The notes below the pieces were generated by a model that saw only the letters and a list, made by a program, of their open reading frames with translations, was not told where the DNA came from and ran no database searches. Below are positions 24,810 to 34,019 of a stretch of DNA of 64,000 bases, piece after piece (position 1 is the first letter of the stretch; each line of letters starts with the position of its first letter). This DNA is from Octadecabacter algicola (GTDB lineage: Bacteria; Pseudomonadota; Alphaproteobacteria; Rhodobacterales; Rhodobacteraceae): positions 1-64,000 of the forward strand of contig NZ_JAKGAR010000001.1 in the NCBI RefSeq assembly GCF_021532625.1. Direction: 5' to 3'. The position numbers and the translations under genes were made by a program.

Positions 24810-26504
24810 TCATTTGAGAAGCTCTCGTGCATGGGCATACAAGATACGATCATATGCAACGAGCTCTTCCATGTCGTCACGCGATTGAGCTGTTGGTTTT
24901 TGTTTGGCGATTTTCCGCATATCGGGGCTGCTGTCCATCAGGTCGTCGAGAACCTGATGTTTCTTGACCTTTGAGGGCGGTTCGCAACCCAATGTCGCGG
25001 CAAGGCGTTTCATGTCAGCTTCGTATTGGTCCATGAAACCAACAAAAGCGAATTTTTCCAGATTGCGCAGGGCTTGTTCCAACATCTCGTCGAGCGAGAT
25101 TTCTTTTGCGGCGCCGGTTTCGTGGTACCGCCCGATCTGAGGAACGTCAGAGAAATAGCGCACCATGGTGTTGTTGATTGCGGGGCTGTTGCGAATGACC
25201 GGGTGTTCAAAATAGCTGTCGACGTCGTGCTCGTTCGCCCAACGGGGCAGAACGAGGTTGTGACGCTCGATAATGCTTGGCGAGTGCGCGCGGTGGAAGT
25301 TGTACAGTGATACAAGTCGATCCAGCGGGTCGCGCAGGAACGTGATCATCTTCTTGGGACCAGGAATGAGCGTCGTGGCGTAGTGATCGTAATGACCAGA
25401 AAAGACCATTGCTGACGCGAGGCTTGCACCAGTGTGACCGTACAGACCATTCAACCGTTCGGAATGAACATTCGACTGTCCAAACCAGTACGACAGCATG
25501 TTGTGTAAAGTTGTGCCGCCGCATTTGGGAATGTGCAGGAATACAACGCGATCCTCTTTTGCGGGCTGGAACTTGGTGATGTTCTTGAACGGCGTCGCAG
25601 GCGTAGACTGCTGGACGTTCGCGGCAGATTGAGCGCCGGCGATATTCTTGTACTGCGCCGAAAATTCGGACGACTTTAGGAAAACCTGACGAAGGCTTGT
25701 GATGTCAGGGTGCGTGTTCTTCACTCTCTCCATCTCTTGAGGGGAGGGCGCGCGACCGAGGAAAATATTATAGCTTGTCTGGATGTCACGATCGGAAAGA
25801 CCTACTTGTTTTGGGTCTTTCTTGGACGCGTCAAGAGATGCGCGCAGTCGGTCAATCGTGGGCAGGCCTTGTAAGAGGATGATCTGTGCATTCGTCGCGT
25901 CACGACCCATGATGTTTTGGTAGGTCTGCTGCACGACGTGGCGAGGAAGTTTGAGGGTACGAAGCCCCGTAATTACATCTTCATTGTTATGGCGGAACGT
26001 GTCGGGAACGAGACGGTCCAAAAGAGGTAGCAAAGGAGCACAAAAGCGTTCCGCGTCAGTGGTGAGCAGAGGAGTGGTCCCGTGCTTTTCTGGTGCAAGG
26101 GCGTTGAGTACAGGATTCAGCGTTTTGGCCGGTGTCAGCCGCATTGCATTCAGGTTCAGCTTTGGTGTGGATTTGACGTCTGAACCGCCAATCCAACGTT
26201 TCCGGAAGTCGAGGAAATTCGAGAAGTATTCACTGACAAAGCGGGCAAAGTTATCAACGGTGTCTTCAAGGCCGTCACGCACAGCCTTTTCGAAAGCGAG
26301 AATGGCACCAGGCAAAAATGCCAAATGGACCACAACTTTTTGACCTTCAATGGGGTCTTCACCGCTCAGCTGTTCGGCTGTTGCGACTTTGATTTTAGTC
26401 TCTGTCGCATTCGCCAATTCCGCCAAAAACACCTTAGCTTCATCGGGGATAGACCCCGATCTGATGTCTGTAAGTGGCCAAAAAACTGCGGTCACATGTG
26501 TCAT
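24810..26504 (-). CDS. Large sulfotransferase with two internal DUF4214-like half-repeats
   Basis: 564 residues in three parts. Residues 1-185 are unrecognised. Two DUF4214-like half-repeats follow at about 187-228 (VVQQTYQNIMGRDATN) and 238-285 (IQTSYNIFLGRAPSPQE ... VFLKSSEFSAQY). The C-terminal 245 residues are a sulfotransferase: PAPS loop VVFLHIPKCGGTTLH near 318 and 3'-phosphate motif ITFLRDPLDRLVSLYNF near 385. The third sulfotransferase in this minus-strand run, it has 64 bases between its stop and the next start. The fusion implies that the repeat helps bind the same glycan or partner as the secreted DUF4214 proteins; this is inference. Confidence 0.82.
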   Translation of the reverse strand: MTHVTAVFWPLTDIRSGSIPDEAKVFLAELANATETKIKVATAEQLSGEDPIEGQKVVVHLAFLPGAILAFEKAVRDGLEDTVDNFARFVSEYFSNFLDFRKRWIGGSDVKSTPKLNLNAMRLTPAKTLNPVLNALAPEKHGTTPLLTTDAERFCAPLLPLLDRLVPDTFRHNNEDVITGLRTLKLPRHVVQQTYQNIMGRDATNAQIILLQGLPTIDRLRASLDASKKDPKQVGLSDRDIQTSYNIFLGRAPSPQEMERVKNTHPDITSLRQVFLKSSEFSAQYKNIAGAQSAANVQQSTPATPFKNITKFQPAKEDRVVFLHIPKCGGTTLHNMLSYWFGQSNVHSERLNGLYGHTGASLASAMVFSGHYDHYATTLIPGPKKMITFLRDPLDRLVSLYNFHRAHSPSIIERHNLVLPRWANEHDVDSYFEHPVIRNSPAINNTMVRYFSDVPQIGRYHETGAAKEISLDEMLEQALRNLEKFAFVGFMDQYEADMKRLAATLGCEPPSKVKKHQVLDDLMDSSPDMRKIAKQKPTAQSRDDMEELVAYDRILYAHARELLK

Positions 26505-26552
26505 AAGAAAACATCTTTCAGGTCGGGACGTTCCAGATCGTGCTAACGAGAC

Positions 26553-29090
26553 TTATAGATCTTCTAGGATTTCTTTCAAACGGCCACCGTACCGCTTGCC
26601 GATCGCCTTGCTTGAGAAGTTTTTACTAATGTAATCGTACGCTGCTTCGGCTTTTCCAATACGTTTCTTTGGATCATCGTAGGCTGCACGGAGCTGCGAC
26701 GCGGCGTGCTCGATGAATGGTTCTGCCCATTCGGATTTGGGGCGCACAAAAATATAATCGCCATGGCGAAGTTGCGATATTTCGTAATCGACCAACCAAA
26801 CCGTTTCATCCGAGCAGAAATCCATATTTCCGGAATACGCAGTGCAAACGACTGGAACCTTCAGGTTCATGGCTTCGATCATGCCGAAGCCCCAGCCTTC
26901 GGATTTGTGCAGTGAGATGTAGCAATCTGACCCACATTTGAGACGCAGTAAGTCGTGGTAGCTGAGTGTCTGGTTAAGGACCACAATACGTGGGTCCGAT
27001 GACATGATTGCATCAACCTGATCCCAAAGCTGAACCTGAACAGGGTCAAAAACAGAATCACGGTTTTGGGTTTTCACGACAAGGCGGGCGTTCTTTACGC
27101 CCTCAAACGCCTTTTGGAATGACTTCAGAACGCTGACTGGGTTCTTGCGCTGAACAAACGAGAAGCTGTCAAACGCAACCAAGCAAACATAGTGTTCTTC
27201 ATCGAACTGGAACAAGCGGTTCACGAAATCACGGCTGTCTTCGCGCGTGATGTCTGTGTTGTCTTCAAAACACATCCCGACGTTGACGACCGGTTTCCCT
27301 TTCGCGTCATCCTTATAGATGTCGACGCCATATTCGGTTGAAACCCAAATTTCGTCCAACAGCTCCATGCCGAGATAGTGGCAATACGCGGGCTTATCGA
27401 GTTCCCAGAAGAAGTAGCCGATATTGTAGGAGTTCGAGAATACATCTGGCTGATAGGCATAAGCGAGAGGCGTGCTCTCAGCGTTCAGGTGAATGATGTT
27501 CACCTTGGCTGGGCCATATTCCTCGATGAGTGTATCGGAGCTGAAGCCAACGGGGGCAGGGTTGTCGAGGTCGAAATCGACGCCTCTGATAGAGACACCT
27601 GTCTCGCGCAAAACGGCGGCAGATAGACGTGTCGCCTGACCAAGGCCGGATGCTTTTGCAAGCGGGCCAATCAGCTGAACATCAACGGTTTCACGGTCAT
27701 CATCCGGCAATGGAAGGGCAGCCGCTTCGAAGCGGTTGCCGTCCTGATCTCGGGTCATGAACATAAAGCTGTCGAGGTCAAAGCCGCGTTTGCGCAAGAT
27801 TGCGGCATAGCGATTACGAGACATCGAAGTGAATTCACCGTCGTCGTTCTGCAGGCCATTCAAGAAGCGTTCGAATTCTGACTGGCCGTCGTTGTCTTCA
27901 GCAAGCAGTGAATTGATCGAAGACTTCGGGATATAGCGGAGCAGATCCGGCCGTTCGACCGCTGCCAGCATCATCGCTAGAACGAGGGATTTTCGGCCGC
28001 TTGCTGTGCCCGGCCGTAAGAAATGCAGGCTCGGCGTATTTTGGAAATACCGTTCTGAGAAATAGCTCAGAGGGTAGGAATCAAGCCGACGGGATGGGTG
28101 CACGCCTCGTAGGAAGTCAGCGTATCGGTCCGGTATCAAGCAATCTTCGAAATTCAAATGCGGGCAGTCCTGATGGGCCCACCAGAACAGGGTGTTCAGA
28201 AAGCTGTCACGATCATTGAGGTTCAATGTGCCCATCAGGTCTGGACGACCTGTGATGCGCCACCAGATGACCCGGCTTACGGAAAACGTTTGACCGGCCA
28301 TAACGATCGGCTCGTTCAAGTAATCGATGAGTTCGGCACTGAGCGGCACACGGCGTTTTTCACCACCGCGATACGCGGTCAGGTACCAGAACAAAAACCG
28401 GTCTTGGCTCTCAAGCCCAGGTTCCACCTTGTAGGTTTCATCCATCCGGTATCTGTACCGGACATAATCCAAGTAAGCCGGATGACCACTTGTCGGGATT
28501 TCAGGGATGATCGGGTCGGTTTTGAACATCAAACCGTGGTTCTTGAACGGCGGTTTGACGATCTTAGGGAGAGGGCCGTCTTGTTCAGGCGTTTCGTCTG
28601 CAAGCTTTATAAACTGCGATATCTGGCCGCTCAGAGCGCGGCTGCAACGTTCTGCGTCAGAAAGGTCAACAGCCGGGTTTGAGGCGTCTACGGCAATGGT
28701 CAGAGACCCAATTTCGTAGGATTTATCCCCATGGGTGCGGACCGAAAGCCTGCCCTTTGCCGCTTTCAAAAGGTCATATGTTGCGTCGTTGAGCTTGAAG
28801 CTAAAACCGCATTCAACCTCACCACCGGTTACGCCACGGACGTCTTCACGCAAGCCATTTGCAAAGCCAACTTCGACAAGGGTGTCGCCCGCATAAAGCG
28901 CCACCTGCACGCGACCTTGTTTGGTGCGTTTGTTGAACACCCAACCGCGCACCATTCCATCGGCGTTAACTTCATCAACGTAGCCCTTGTACGGGCCCAT
29001 CTTTGCAAGACGGGACGCCGCATTCGCTGCGCGCTTTGATGAATAGAAGGCATTGCCAAGCAACCCTCGGAAAGACGAAGCAAAAGACAT
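26553..29090 (-). CDS. GT4-family glycosyltransferase with accessory N-terminal domain
   Basis: 845 residues. Residues about 35-135 form a beta-rich module (GYVDEVNADGMVRGWVFNK, then VQVALYAGDTLVEVGFA) found at the ends of several surface-glycan enzymes. The middle section (150-460) is not recognised. The GT-B transferase fills the C-terminus from about 465: GPLAKASGLGQATR, NIGYFFWELDK, CYISLHKSEGWGFGMIEAM with the E-x7-E type donor-site motif. It should use a nucleotide sugar, in this operon most likely GDP-mannose or GDP-fucose. The gene follows gmd after 29 bases on the same strand, which supports a fucosyl- or mannosyltransferase role without proving it. Confidence 0.85.
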   Translation of the reverse strand: MSFASSFRGLLGNAFYSSKRAANAASRLAKMGPYKGYVDEVNADGMVRGWVFNKRTKQGRVQVALYAGDTLVEVGFANGLREDVRGVTGGEVECGFSFKLNDATYDLLKAAKGRLSVRTHGDKSYEIGSLTIAVDASNPAVDLSDAERCSRALSGQISQFIKLADETPEQDGPLPKIVKPPFKNHGLMFKTDPIIPEIPTSGHPAYLDYVRYRYRMDETYKVEPGLESQDRFLFWYLTAYRGGEKRRVPLSAELIDYLNEPIVMAGQTFSVSRVIWWRITGRPDLMGTLNLNDRDSFLNTLFWWAHQDCPHLNFEDCLIPDRYADFLRGVHPSRRLDSYPLSYFSERYFQNTPSLHFLRPGTASGRKSLVLAMMLAAVERPDLLRYIPKSSINSLLAEDNDGQSEFERFLNGLQNDDGEFTSMSRNRYAAILRKRGFDLDSFMFMTRDQDGNRFEAAALPLPDDDRETVDVQLIGPLAKASGLGQATRLSAAVLRETGVSIRGVDFDLDNPAPVGFSSDTLIEEYGPAKVNIIHLNAESTPLAYAYQPDVFSNSYNIGYFFWELDKPAYCHYLGMELLDEIWVSTEYGVDIYKDDAKGKPVVNVGMCFEDNTDITREDSRDFVNRLFQFDEEHYVCLVAFDSFSFVQRKNPVSVLKSFQKAFEGVKNARLVVKTQNRDSVFDPVQVQLWDQVDAIMSSDPRIVVLNQTLSYHDLLRLKCGSDCYISLHKSEGWGFGMIEAMNLKVPVVCTAYSGNMDFCSDETVWLVDYEISQLRHGDYIFVRPKSEWAEPFIEHAASQLRAAYDDPKKRIGKAEAAYDYISKNFSSKAIGKRYGGRLKEILEDL

Positions 29091-29119
29091 GTTAAAACGC
29101 CGTTTCTAAATGAGGAACT

Positions 29120-30133
29120 TTATCCGAGGGCGTCGTAGTCGGACTTTGCCATCATTTCTGCGAGTTCATTCACCGTGACTTTAGGCTTCCAGCCCAGCTT
29201 TGTCAGGGCTTTCGTAGGGTCACCAATAAGAAGATCAACTTCGGCAGGGCGGTAGAACTTAGGGTTGACCTTCATGACCTGCTTGCCGGACTTCTTGTCT
29301 GTCGCGGTTTCGTCTTCGCCTTCTCCGGACCATTCGATGTCCATGCCAAGTGCAGTACCTGCGGCCGTGAAGAAGTCACGGATGGTGGTCGTAACACCCG
29401 TTGCCAAAACGTAGTCGTCTGGAACGTCTTGTTGCAGCATGTGCCACATACCTTCGACGTAGTCGCCAGCAAAACCCCAGTCGCGTTTGGCGTCCATGTT
29501 GCCCAGCTCGATCGCAGCGTCGCCGCCCCGTGCCAAAGCCGCGAGACCTAGTGTGATTTTGCGAGTTACGAATTCTTTGCCGCGTAGCGGGCTCTCGTGA
29601 TTGAACAAGATGCCGGAGGAGGCATGCATGTCGAAACTTTCACGGTAATTCATAGTGATGTAGTGGCCGTACACCTTTGCAACACCGTAGGGCGAGCGTG
29701 GGTAAAGGCGTGTGGTTTCAGACTGTGGAACCTCTTGCACAAGACCAAACATTTCAGATGTCGAGGCTTGGTAGAAGCGTGTCTGAGGGCTGAGGGAGCG
29801 GATCGTGTCGAGAATTTTGACTACGGCCATCGCATCGACGTCAGCGGTATAGATCGGGAGTTCCCAAGATGCGCCAACAAAGCTTTGCGCGGCCAAGTTG
29901 TAGAACTCATCAATTTCGAGATCGCGGATCACACGGAAAATGTTGTTCTGCTCGGCCAAATCGAACTCATGCAGTTCCACTTGATTTGTGACACCGAGTA
30001 GATCCAAACGTGTCGTTTCCGGTTGTGAAATTCGACGAACGCCCCCGTGTACCTTGTACCCTTTTTCCAAAAGGAATTTGGCCAAATATGCACCGTCTTG
30101 CCCTGTGATGCCGGTAATGAAGGCAGTTTTCAT
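29120..30133 (-). CDS. gmd: GDP-mannose 4,6-dehydratase, copy 1
   Basis: 337 residues. The NADP-binding motif ITGITGQDGAYLAKFL is at the N-terminus, the catalytic residues lie in STSEMFG and YPRSPYGVAKVYGHY, and VNYRESF-type substrate residues are present (MNYRESFDMHASSGILFNHE). It converts GDP-D-mannose to GDP-4-keto-6-deoxymannose, the precursor of GDP-L-fucose. A TTG at 30148 also opens the frame, but ATG 30133 aligns with the start of the second copy. A near-identical enzyme lies 322 bases upstream. Confidence 0.95.
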   Translation of the reverse strand: MKTAFITGITGQDGAYLAKFLLEKGYKVHGGVRRISQPETTRLDLLGVTNQVELHEFDLAEQNNIFRVIRDLEIDEFYNLAAQSFVGASWELPIYTADVDAMAVVKILDTIRSLSPQTRFYQASTSEMFGLVQEVPQSETTRLYPRSPYGVAKVYGHYITMNYRESFDMHASSGILFNHESPLRGKEFVTRKITLGLAALARGGDAAIELGNMDAKRDWGFAGDYVEGMWHMLQQDVPDDYVLATGVTTTIRDFFTAAGTALGMDIEWSGEGEDETATDKKSGKQVMKVNPKFYRPAEVDLLIGDPTKALTKLGWKPKVTVNELAEMMAKSDYDALG

Positions 30134-30455
30134 CTTGATCTCGCTCAATTACACAAAAGTTCGAGCGACTCTTATTACGGTCGGGTAGGTAACACAATGG
30201 CCATCCTAACACCGCGAATTGGGCGCTAGATCAAAGATATTTCTTTGGTTTTGAGGTCTGGTAGAGGCGCTGTCTAAACGTCCCAGAGGTTGAAAGCCCT
30301 AGGCGCCGGATTGAGCGAATGGCAGCCAATTCAGCTACATATTTTCCGGAGTTGATCTGATCTTGAAACGACTTAGCGCCAGGACAACAGGTGCCCCGAG
30401 GATCGAGAGTAGTCGCCCCATACCGCGCGATCGCAGCATGGGGCGGAAAGGTTTA
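30134..30455 (-). other. Non-coding gap between the two gmd genes, with a stem-loop
   Basis: 322 bases without a gene on either strand. Next to the stop of the upstream gmd copy, CGCCCCAT (30414-30421) pairs with ATGGGGCG (30438-30445) around a 16-base loop. No T-run follows on the minus strand. The rest should contain the promoter for copy 1, though no clear box was recognised. Confidence 0.5.
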
Positions 30456-31469
30456 TTAAGACAAGGCGTCGAAGTCGGCTTTTGCCATCATTTCAGCAAG
30501 CGTTTTAACGTCAACGGTGTGCTTCCATCCGAATGTAGCTTTTGCTTTGGATGGGTCACCCACCAAAGCGTCAACTTCGGCTGGGCGGAAGAACTCTTCG
30601 CTGACTTTTACGATTGCATTGCCTGACTTACGGTCGACCGCTTTTTCGGTAACGCCGGTCCCGCTCCATTCAAGATCCAAGCCCAAGGCAGACCCTGCGT
30701 AGGTTACGAAATCGCGGATCGTCGTGCTGACACCTGTTGCGAGAACATAATCGTCGGCGGTTTCCTGCTGCAGCATTTGCCACATGCCTTCGACGTAATC
30801 CCCTGCAAAACCAAAGTCGCGTTCTGCATCAAGGTTACCAAGCAAAAGCGGCTCGCTGCCACCTTTGGCAATCCGGGCAAGTTCACTGGTGATCTTACGG
30901 GTCACGAATTCTTTGCCGCGAAGTGGGCTTTCGTGGTTGAACAAAATGCCGCTGGACGCATGCATGTCAAAGCTCTCACGGTAGTTGACCGTGATGTAAT
31001 GCGCGTAAACTTTGGCGACACCATAAGGCGAACGAGGATAGAAAGCTGTTTCTTCGTTCTGCGGCACGCTTTGGACGCGACCATACATTTCTGATGTGGA
31101 CGCTTGGTAAAAACGCGCTTCTGGCAAAACCGTACGCAGAGCATCAAGGATGCGCAGAACACCGATACCGTTTACGTCTGCGGAATATGTAGGTTGATCC
31201 CAAGATGCGCCAACAAAGCTTTGAGCAGCGAGGTTGTACACTTCATCGAAATTGTTGTCGCCAAACGTCTTGAACAGATTTGAACTGTCGCCCAGATCGA
31301 ATTGGTGCAAGTGAACATCATCCAACACACCAAGCTTTTCGAGACAGCTGGTTTCAGGGCTGGCAGGGCGGCGAACACCACCGTGCACCTCGTACCCTTT
31401 TTCAAGTAGGAATTTCGACAGATACGCGCCGTCTTGGCCGGTAATCCCTGTGATGAATGCTCTTTTCAT
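30456..31469 (-). CDS. gmd: GDP-mannose 4,6-dehydratase, copy 2
   Basis: 337 residues and clearly paralogous to the gene at 29120-30133 over its whole length (ITGITGQDGAYLSKFLLEKGYEVHGG, STSEMYG, YPRSPYGVAKVYAHY). All catalytic residues are kept, so it should also make GDP-4-keto-6-deoxymannose. It lies 90 bases downstream of the GDP-fucose synthase gene on the same strand. Two active copies may raise flux or serve two deoxysugar branches. The sequences differ enough at silent and replaced positions that the duplication is not recent. Confidence 0.95.
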   Translation of the reverse strand: MKRAFITGITGQDGAYLSKFLLEKGYEVHGGVRRPASPETSCLEKLGVLDDVHLHQFDLGDSSNLFKTFGDNNFDEVYNLAAQSFVGASWDQPTYSADVNGIGVLRILDALRTVLPEARFYQASTSEMYGRVQSVPQNEETAFYPRSPYGVAKVYAHYITVNYRESFDMHASSGILFNHESPLRGKEFVTRKITSELARIAKGGSEPLLLGNLDAERDFGFAGDYVEGMWQMLQQETADDYVLATGVSTTIRDFVTYAGSALGLDLEWSGTGVTEKAVDRKSGNAIVKVSEEFFRPAEVDALVGDPSKAKATFGWKHTVDVKTLAEMMAKADFDALS

Positions 31470-31559
31470 GATCTCATATTCCAGATTTGTATTTTAGTTG
31501 TTCGCCAAGTCAGGTTCGTTGATATTTCCTAAGGGAGATTTCACAAACCCGGCGGCAAT

Positions 31560-32471
31560 TCAATGGCGGGCTTTGGCGTGGTTTTCTTGATACCAATCAT
31601 AGGTTGCCTTCAAGCCATCCCGAAGAGACCAGCTATGAGTAAAGCCGATGTCGCGCAGACGCGAGACGTCATAACTTCGATCCAGCTGGCCCTCGGGTTT
31701 GTCGTGCTCCCAATTGATTCCAGTAACACCTGAAACCTCGGATAGGATTTCAACGACCCGCGCGATCGGCAAGGTATTGCCAGTGGCAACGTTGATACGG
31801 CCTTCACCATTATCAACCATGTGTACAAGAGCGGCTGCTGCATCTTCTACATAAAGGAAATCACGACGGGCTCGGCCGCGGCCCCAAACAGGTACTGCGC
31901 TGCCTTCATTTTTGGCGGCGAGGAACTTGCACACCAACGATGGAATAACGTGGCCGTTCTCAACGTCGAAACGGTCGCCTGGACCGTAAAGGTTCGTCAG
32001 AATAGCGTAAGCATAGCTCATGCCGTATTGGCTTTGGTAGGCTTCGAGTTGGCCAAGCATCGCGCGTTTGGACGCCGCATATGCCGCTTCGCCTGCGTGA
32101 GGCGGGCCATTGAGGTACTGCTCTTCTCGGATATCTTCCACGAGGTGGCCTGGGTAGGCCGCAACAGTTGACGCCGCGACGAACCGTTTCGCGCCGACGG
32201 CGTGGGCGGCTTTGATAACGCTCAGGTTGATAGAGATGTTGTCGTCAAAAACTTCAGCAGGAAAGCGCTTATTGCCCATCAAACCATGGACACGGGCAGC
32301 CGTATGAATGACCGCCTCTGGCTTATGCTTTTCGAAGAACTCAAGGGTCTGCTCGTAATCAGTCAGGTCAACTTCTGAATGCGCCGCGGATACGTAAGGC
32401 CTATTGGCGGCATCCAGTTGCCGGACAATTGACGCGCCCAAAAGCCCAGTGGTGCCAGTGACTAATATCAT
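31560..32471 (-). CDS. fcl: GDP-L-fucose synthase (GDP-4-keto-6-deoxymannose 3,5-epimerase/4-reductase)
   Basis: 303 residues from ATG 32471, which has GGAG seven bases upstream; the longer frame to 32519 adds 16 residues not found in the family. The NADP motif is VTGTTGLLGASIV, the catalytic segment is YAASKRAM, and the family hallmark LTNLYGPGDRFD followed by HVIPSLV and WGRGRARRDFLYVED is present. It finishes GDP-L-fucose from the Gmd product. It heads the minus-strand run fcl-gmd-gmd-GT4-sulfotransferases-manC. Other GDP-deoxysugar reductases are possible, but the NLYGP...HVIP pattern favours Fcl. Confidence 0.92.
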   Translation of the reverse strand: MILVTGTTGLLGASIVRQLDAANRPYVSAAHSEVDLTDYEQTLEFFEKHKPEAVIHTAARVHGLMGNKRFPAEVFDDNISINLSVIKAAHAVGAKRFVAASTVAAYPGHLVEDIREEQYLNGPPHAGEAAYAASKRAMLGQLEAYQSQYGMSYAYAILTNLYGPGDRFDVENGHVIPSLVCKFLAAKNEGSAVPVWGRGRARRDFLYVEDAAAALVHMVDNGEGRINVATGNTLPIARVVEILSEVSGVTGINWEHDKPEGQLDRSYDVSRLRDIGFTHSWSLRDGLKATYDWYQENHAKARH

Positions 32472-32860
32472 CTTCTTACTCCGTAATCCGTTTCCATTCA
32501 CTAAAGCGTCTATTCTCAAGTGTGGAGGAAACAGGGTCTTTTATTTCTAACTATTCTATCGTGCCAACAAGGCATTGGGCCGGTCGTCTTATCCGCACAA
32601 AACCGCATGTTTGATTTCTGTTCGCACCTTGATCTTCTGCTAGGCCCTTTTCACTATGAGGCACGTGGGAGTCAATCCAAATGGGCCCACTAAGTAGCGG
32701 AATCGCCTTACTTTACGTCACCCCAGAGGCGCCTTACAGGGTCTCGTATAGGGGGTTTGATCTGGACTTAGAAGGTAGGGTTTCCTATAGTTAATTTTGT
32801 CTAGAAAGATGGCTAATGGTGCCATTTGAATTCTTTCGACTACACAGGAGCTACCCTATT
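32472..32860. other. Divergent intergenic region between fcl and a small protein gene
   Basis: 389 bases, no gene recognised on either strand. It must carry promoters for the minus-strand sugar operon and for the plus-strand small gene. The last 60 bases before the small gene are rich in A and T, and AGGAG lies ten bases before its ATG. No strong palindrome or riboswitch-like structure was seen. Confidence 0.5.
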
Positions 32861-33055
32861 ATGCCAAACGACAAAACCGTCGAATTTGACAGCCTCGTCC
32901 TCAGCAAACTTGCCCGAACACTTTACGGCCGCCAATCCCAAGGCGCATTCGATAAGGACGCTTGGGAAGCAGCCCGCCCAGAATTCCGCAAGCAAGCCCG
33001 CGCTTTGTTGCGCAGTCTGGACAAGCAGGGTCTGAAACTGGTCAGCGCTGAATAA
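32861..33055 (+). CDS. Small hypothetical protein (64 residues)
   Basis: Starts MPNDKTVEFDSLVLSKL and ends in DKQGLKLVSAE. It is charged, helical in character and has no membrane segment or Cys. AGGAG is placed ten bases before ATG 32861; a frame opening at 32816 lacks such a site. It resembles small conserved Roseobacter proteins of unknown role, which is an impression only. A stem-loop follows at 33080-33117 and a sulfotransferase gene at 33138, so it may be cotranscribed with the latter. Confidence 0.6.
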   Translation: MPNDKTVEFDSLVLSKLARTLYGRQSQGAFDKDAWEAARPEFRKQARALLRSLDKQGLKLVSAE

Positions 33056-33079
33056 GACACCTTTTAGGTTAGAATTCTT

Positions 33080-33117
33080 ACACCTCTGAATGTTGTCACA
33101 GACACGTTCGGAGGTGT
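33080..33117 (+). terminator. Stem-loop after the small gene, possible terminator
   Basis: ACACCTCTGAA (33080-33090) pairs with TTCGGAGGTGT (33107-33117), 11 bp with one G-T pair, loop of 16 bases. A short T-containing run (TCTATATTT) follows. It could end the small gene transcript or lie in the leader of the next gene. Confidence 0.45.
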
Positions 33118-33137
33118 TCTATATTTGGTAATAGATA

Positions 33138-34010
33138 ATGAAGAAGATCGTCCTGCACATCGGGCTGCCAAAGACGGCAACGACAACGATACAAAACGCG
33201 CTTTGTGATCATCCTGATAAGCTAGCGGACTTGGGCATCGCCTATCTTCAGGCGGGATCGCGAGATTTCGGTGACCGTGGCCATCACCTACAAGTTCAAG
33301 GGCTGCTGGGTGAGCGCGGCAAGCGCATTCGCGTCAAAACCTCGATGGAAGAAATTGAAGCTATCTGGCCACAATCCTTTGAGGAAATGAATGCGAGTTC
33401 TGCCGATCAAATCATGATCAGTTCTGAGCTGTTCTCATTCGCCGTGATCACTCCTGCAGACATACAAAAACTAAAAGAGCTTCTGGGAGACTACGAGGTC
33501 CGAGTTGTTCTGGTATTGCGAGACATCGCCGATTTCGTCGACAGCGTTTATGCGCAACGCATCAAGGGTGGCTTCGGCGGGACCCCCGGCGAGTTTATAG
33601 CAGACAACTGGGCAAATTTGCATTGGCTCCAGATGTACAACCGTTGGGCAAATGTGTTCGGCGAAGACAATGTCCGTGCGCTTGATTTTGGCGAACTCAA
33701 GAAGGGCAACTTGGTCGATAACTTTGTTCGTGATGCCTTTGATGTCAGTTTTGATGGACCATTGTTTGACACTGATAAAGCGAATGAGGCCCTCCCTTAT
33801 TATGCGGCGCAAATGCTGAAAGAAATTAACGCCAGCGATATACCACGGCCAATTGCCACTCGTTTCCGCATTCAAATTCGTGACTTTTTTATTGAACACG
33901 GTAGTTCTGGTGATTTTCGCAAGGCAAAATTCCTCGATGAGGACACCAAGACGATGTTGCGCCACTACTGCAAATGGCCACGCGTTTTCAATCGATCCGA
34001 CAATGACTAG
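33138..34010 (+). CDS. Sulfotransferase-like protein, triplet member 1
   Basis: 290 residues. The PAPS loop LHIGLPKTATTTIQ lies at residues 5-18, MISSELFS near 95, and the 3'-phosphate motif VLVLRDIADFVDSVYAQR near 120. It is a close paralogue of the next gene and of 38268-39119, sharing AGxxxFxDxGHH, LLGxRGxxI and VFGxxNVRALDF. The three probably arose by local duplication and may sulfate different positions of the same glycan. The ribosome-binding site is weak. It is separated from the next gene by only nine bases. Confidence 0.8.
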   Translation: MKKIVLHIGLPKTATTTIQNALCDHPDKLADLGIAYLQAGSRDFGDRGHHLQVQGLLGERGKRIRVKTSMEEIEAIWPQSFEEMNASSADQIMISSELFSFAVITPADIQKLKELLGDYEVRVVLVLRDIADFVDSVYAQRIKGGFGGTPGEFIADNWANLHWLQMYNRWANVFGEDNVRALDFGELKKGNLVDNFVRDAFDVSFDGPLFDTDKANEALPYYAAQMLKEINASDIPRPIATRFRIQIRDFFIEHGSSGDFRKAKFLDEDTKTMLRHYCKWPRVFNRSDND

Positions 34011-34019
34011 TAGCCCAAA

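Noticed and set aside
26553-26640. Search for tRNA, rRNA and insertion sequences across the window
   Set aside because: No transposase-like protein, cloverleaf with conserved loops or rRNA-like stretch was recognised anywhere; this was by reading only, without a covariance-model scan.
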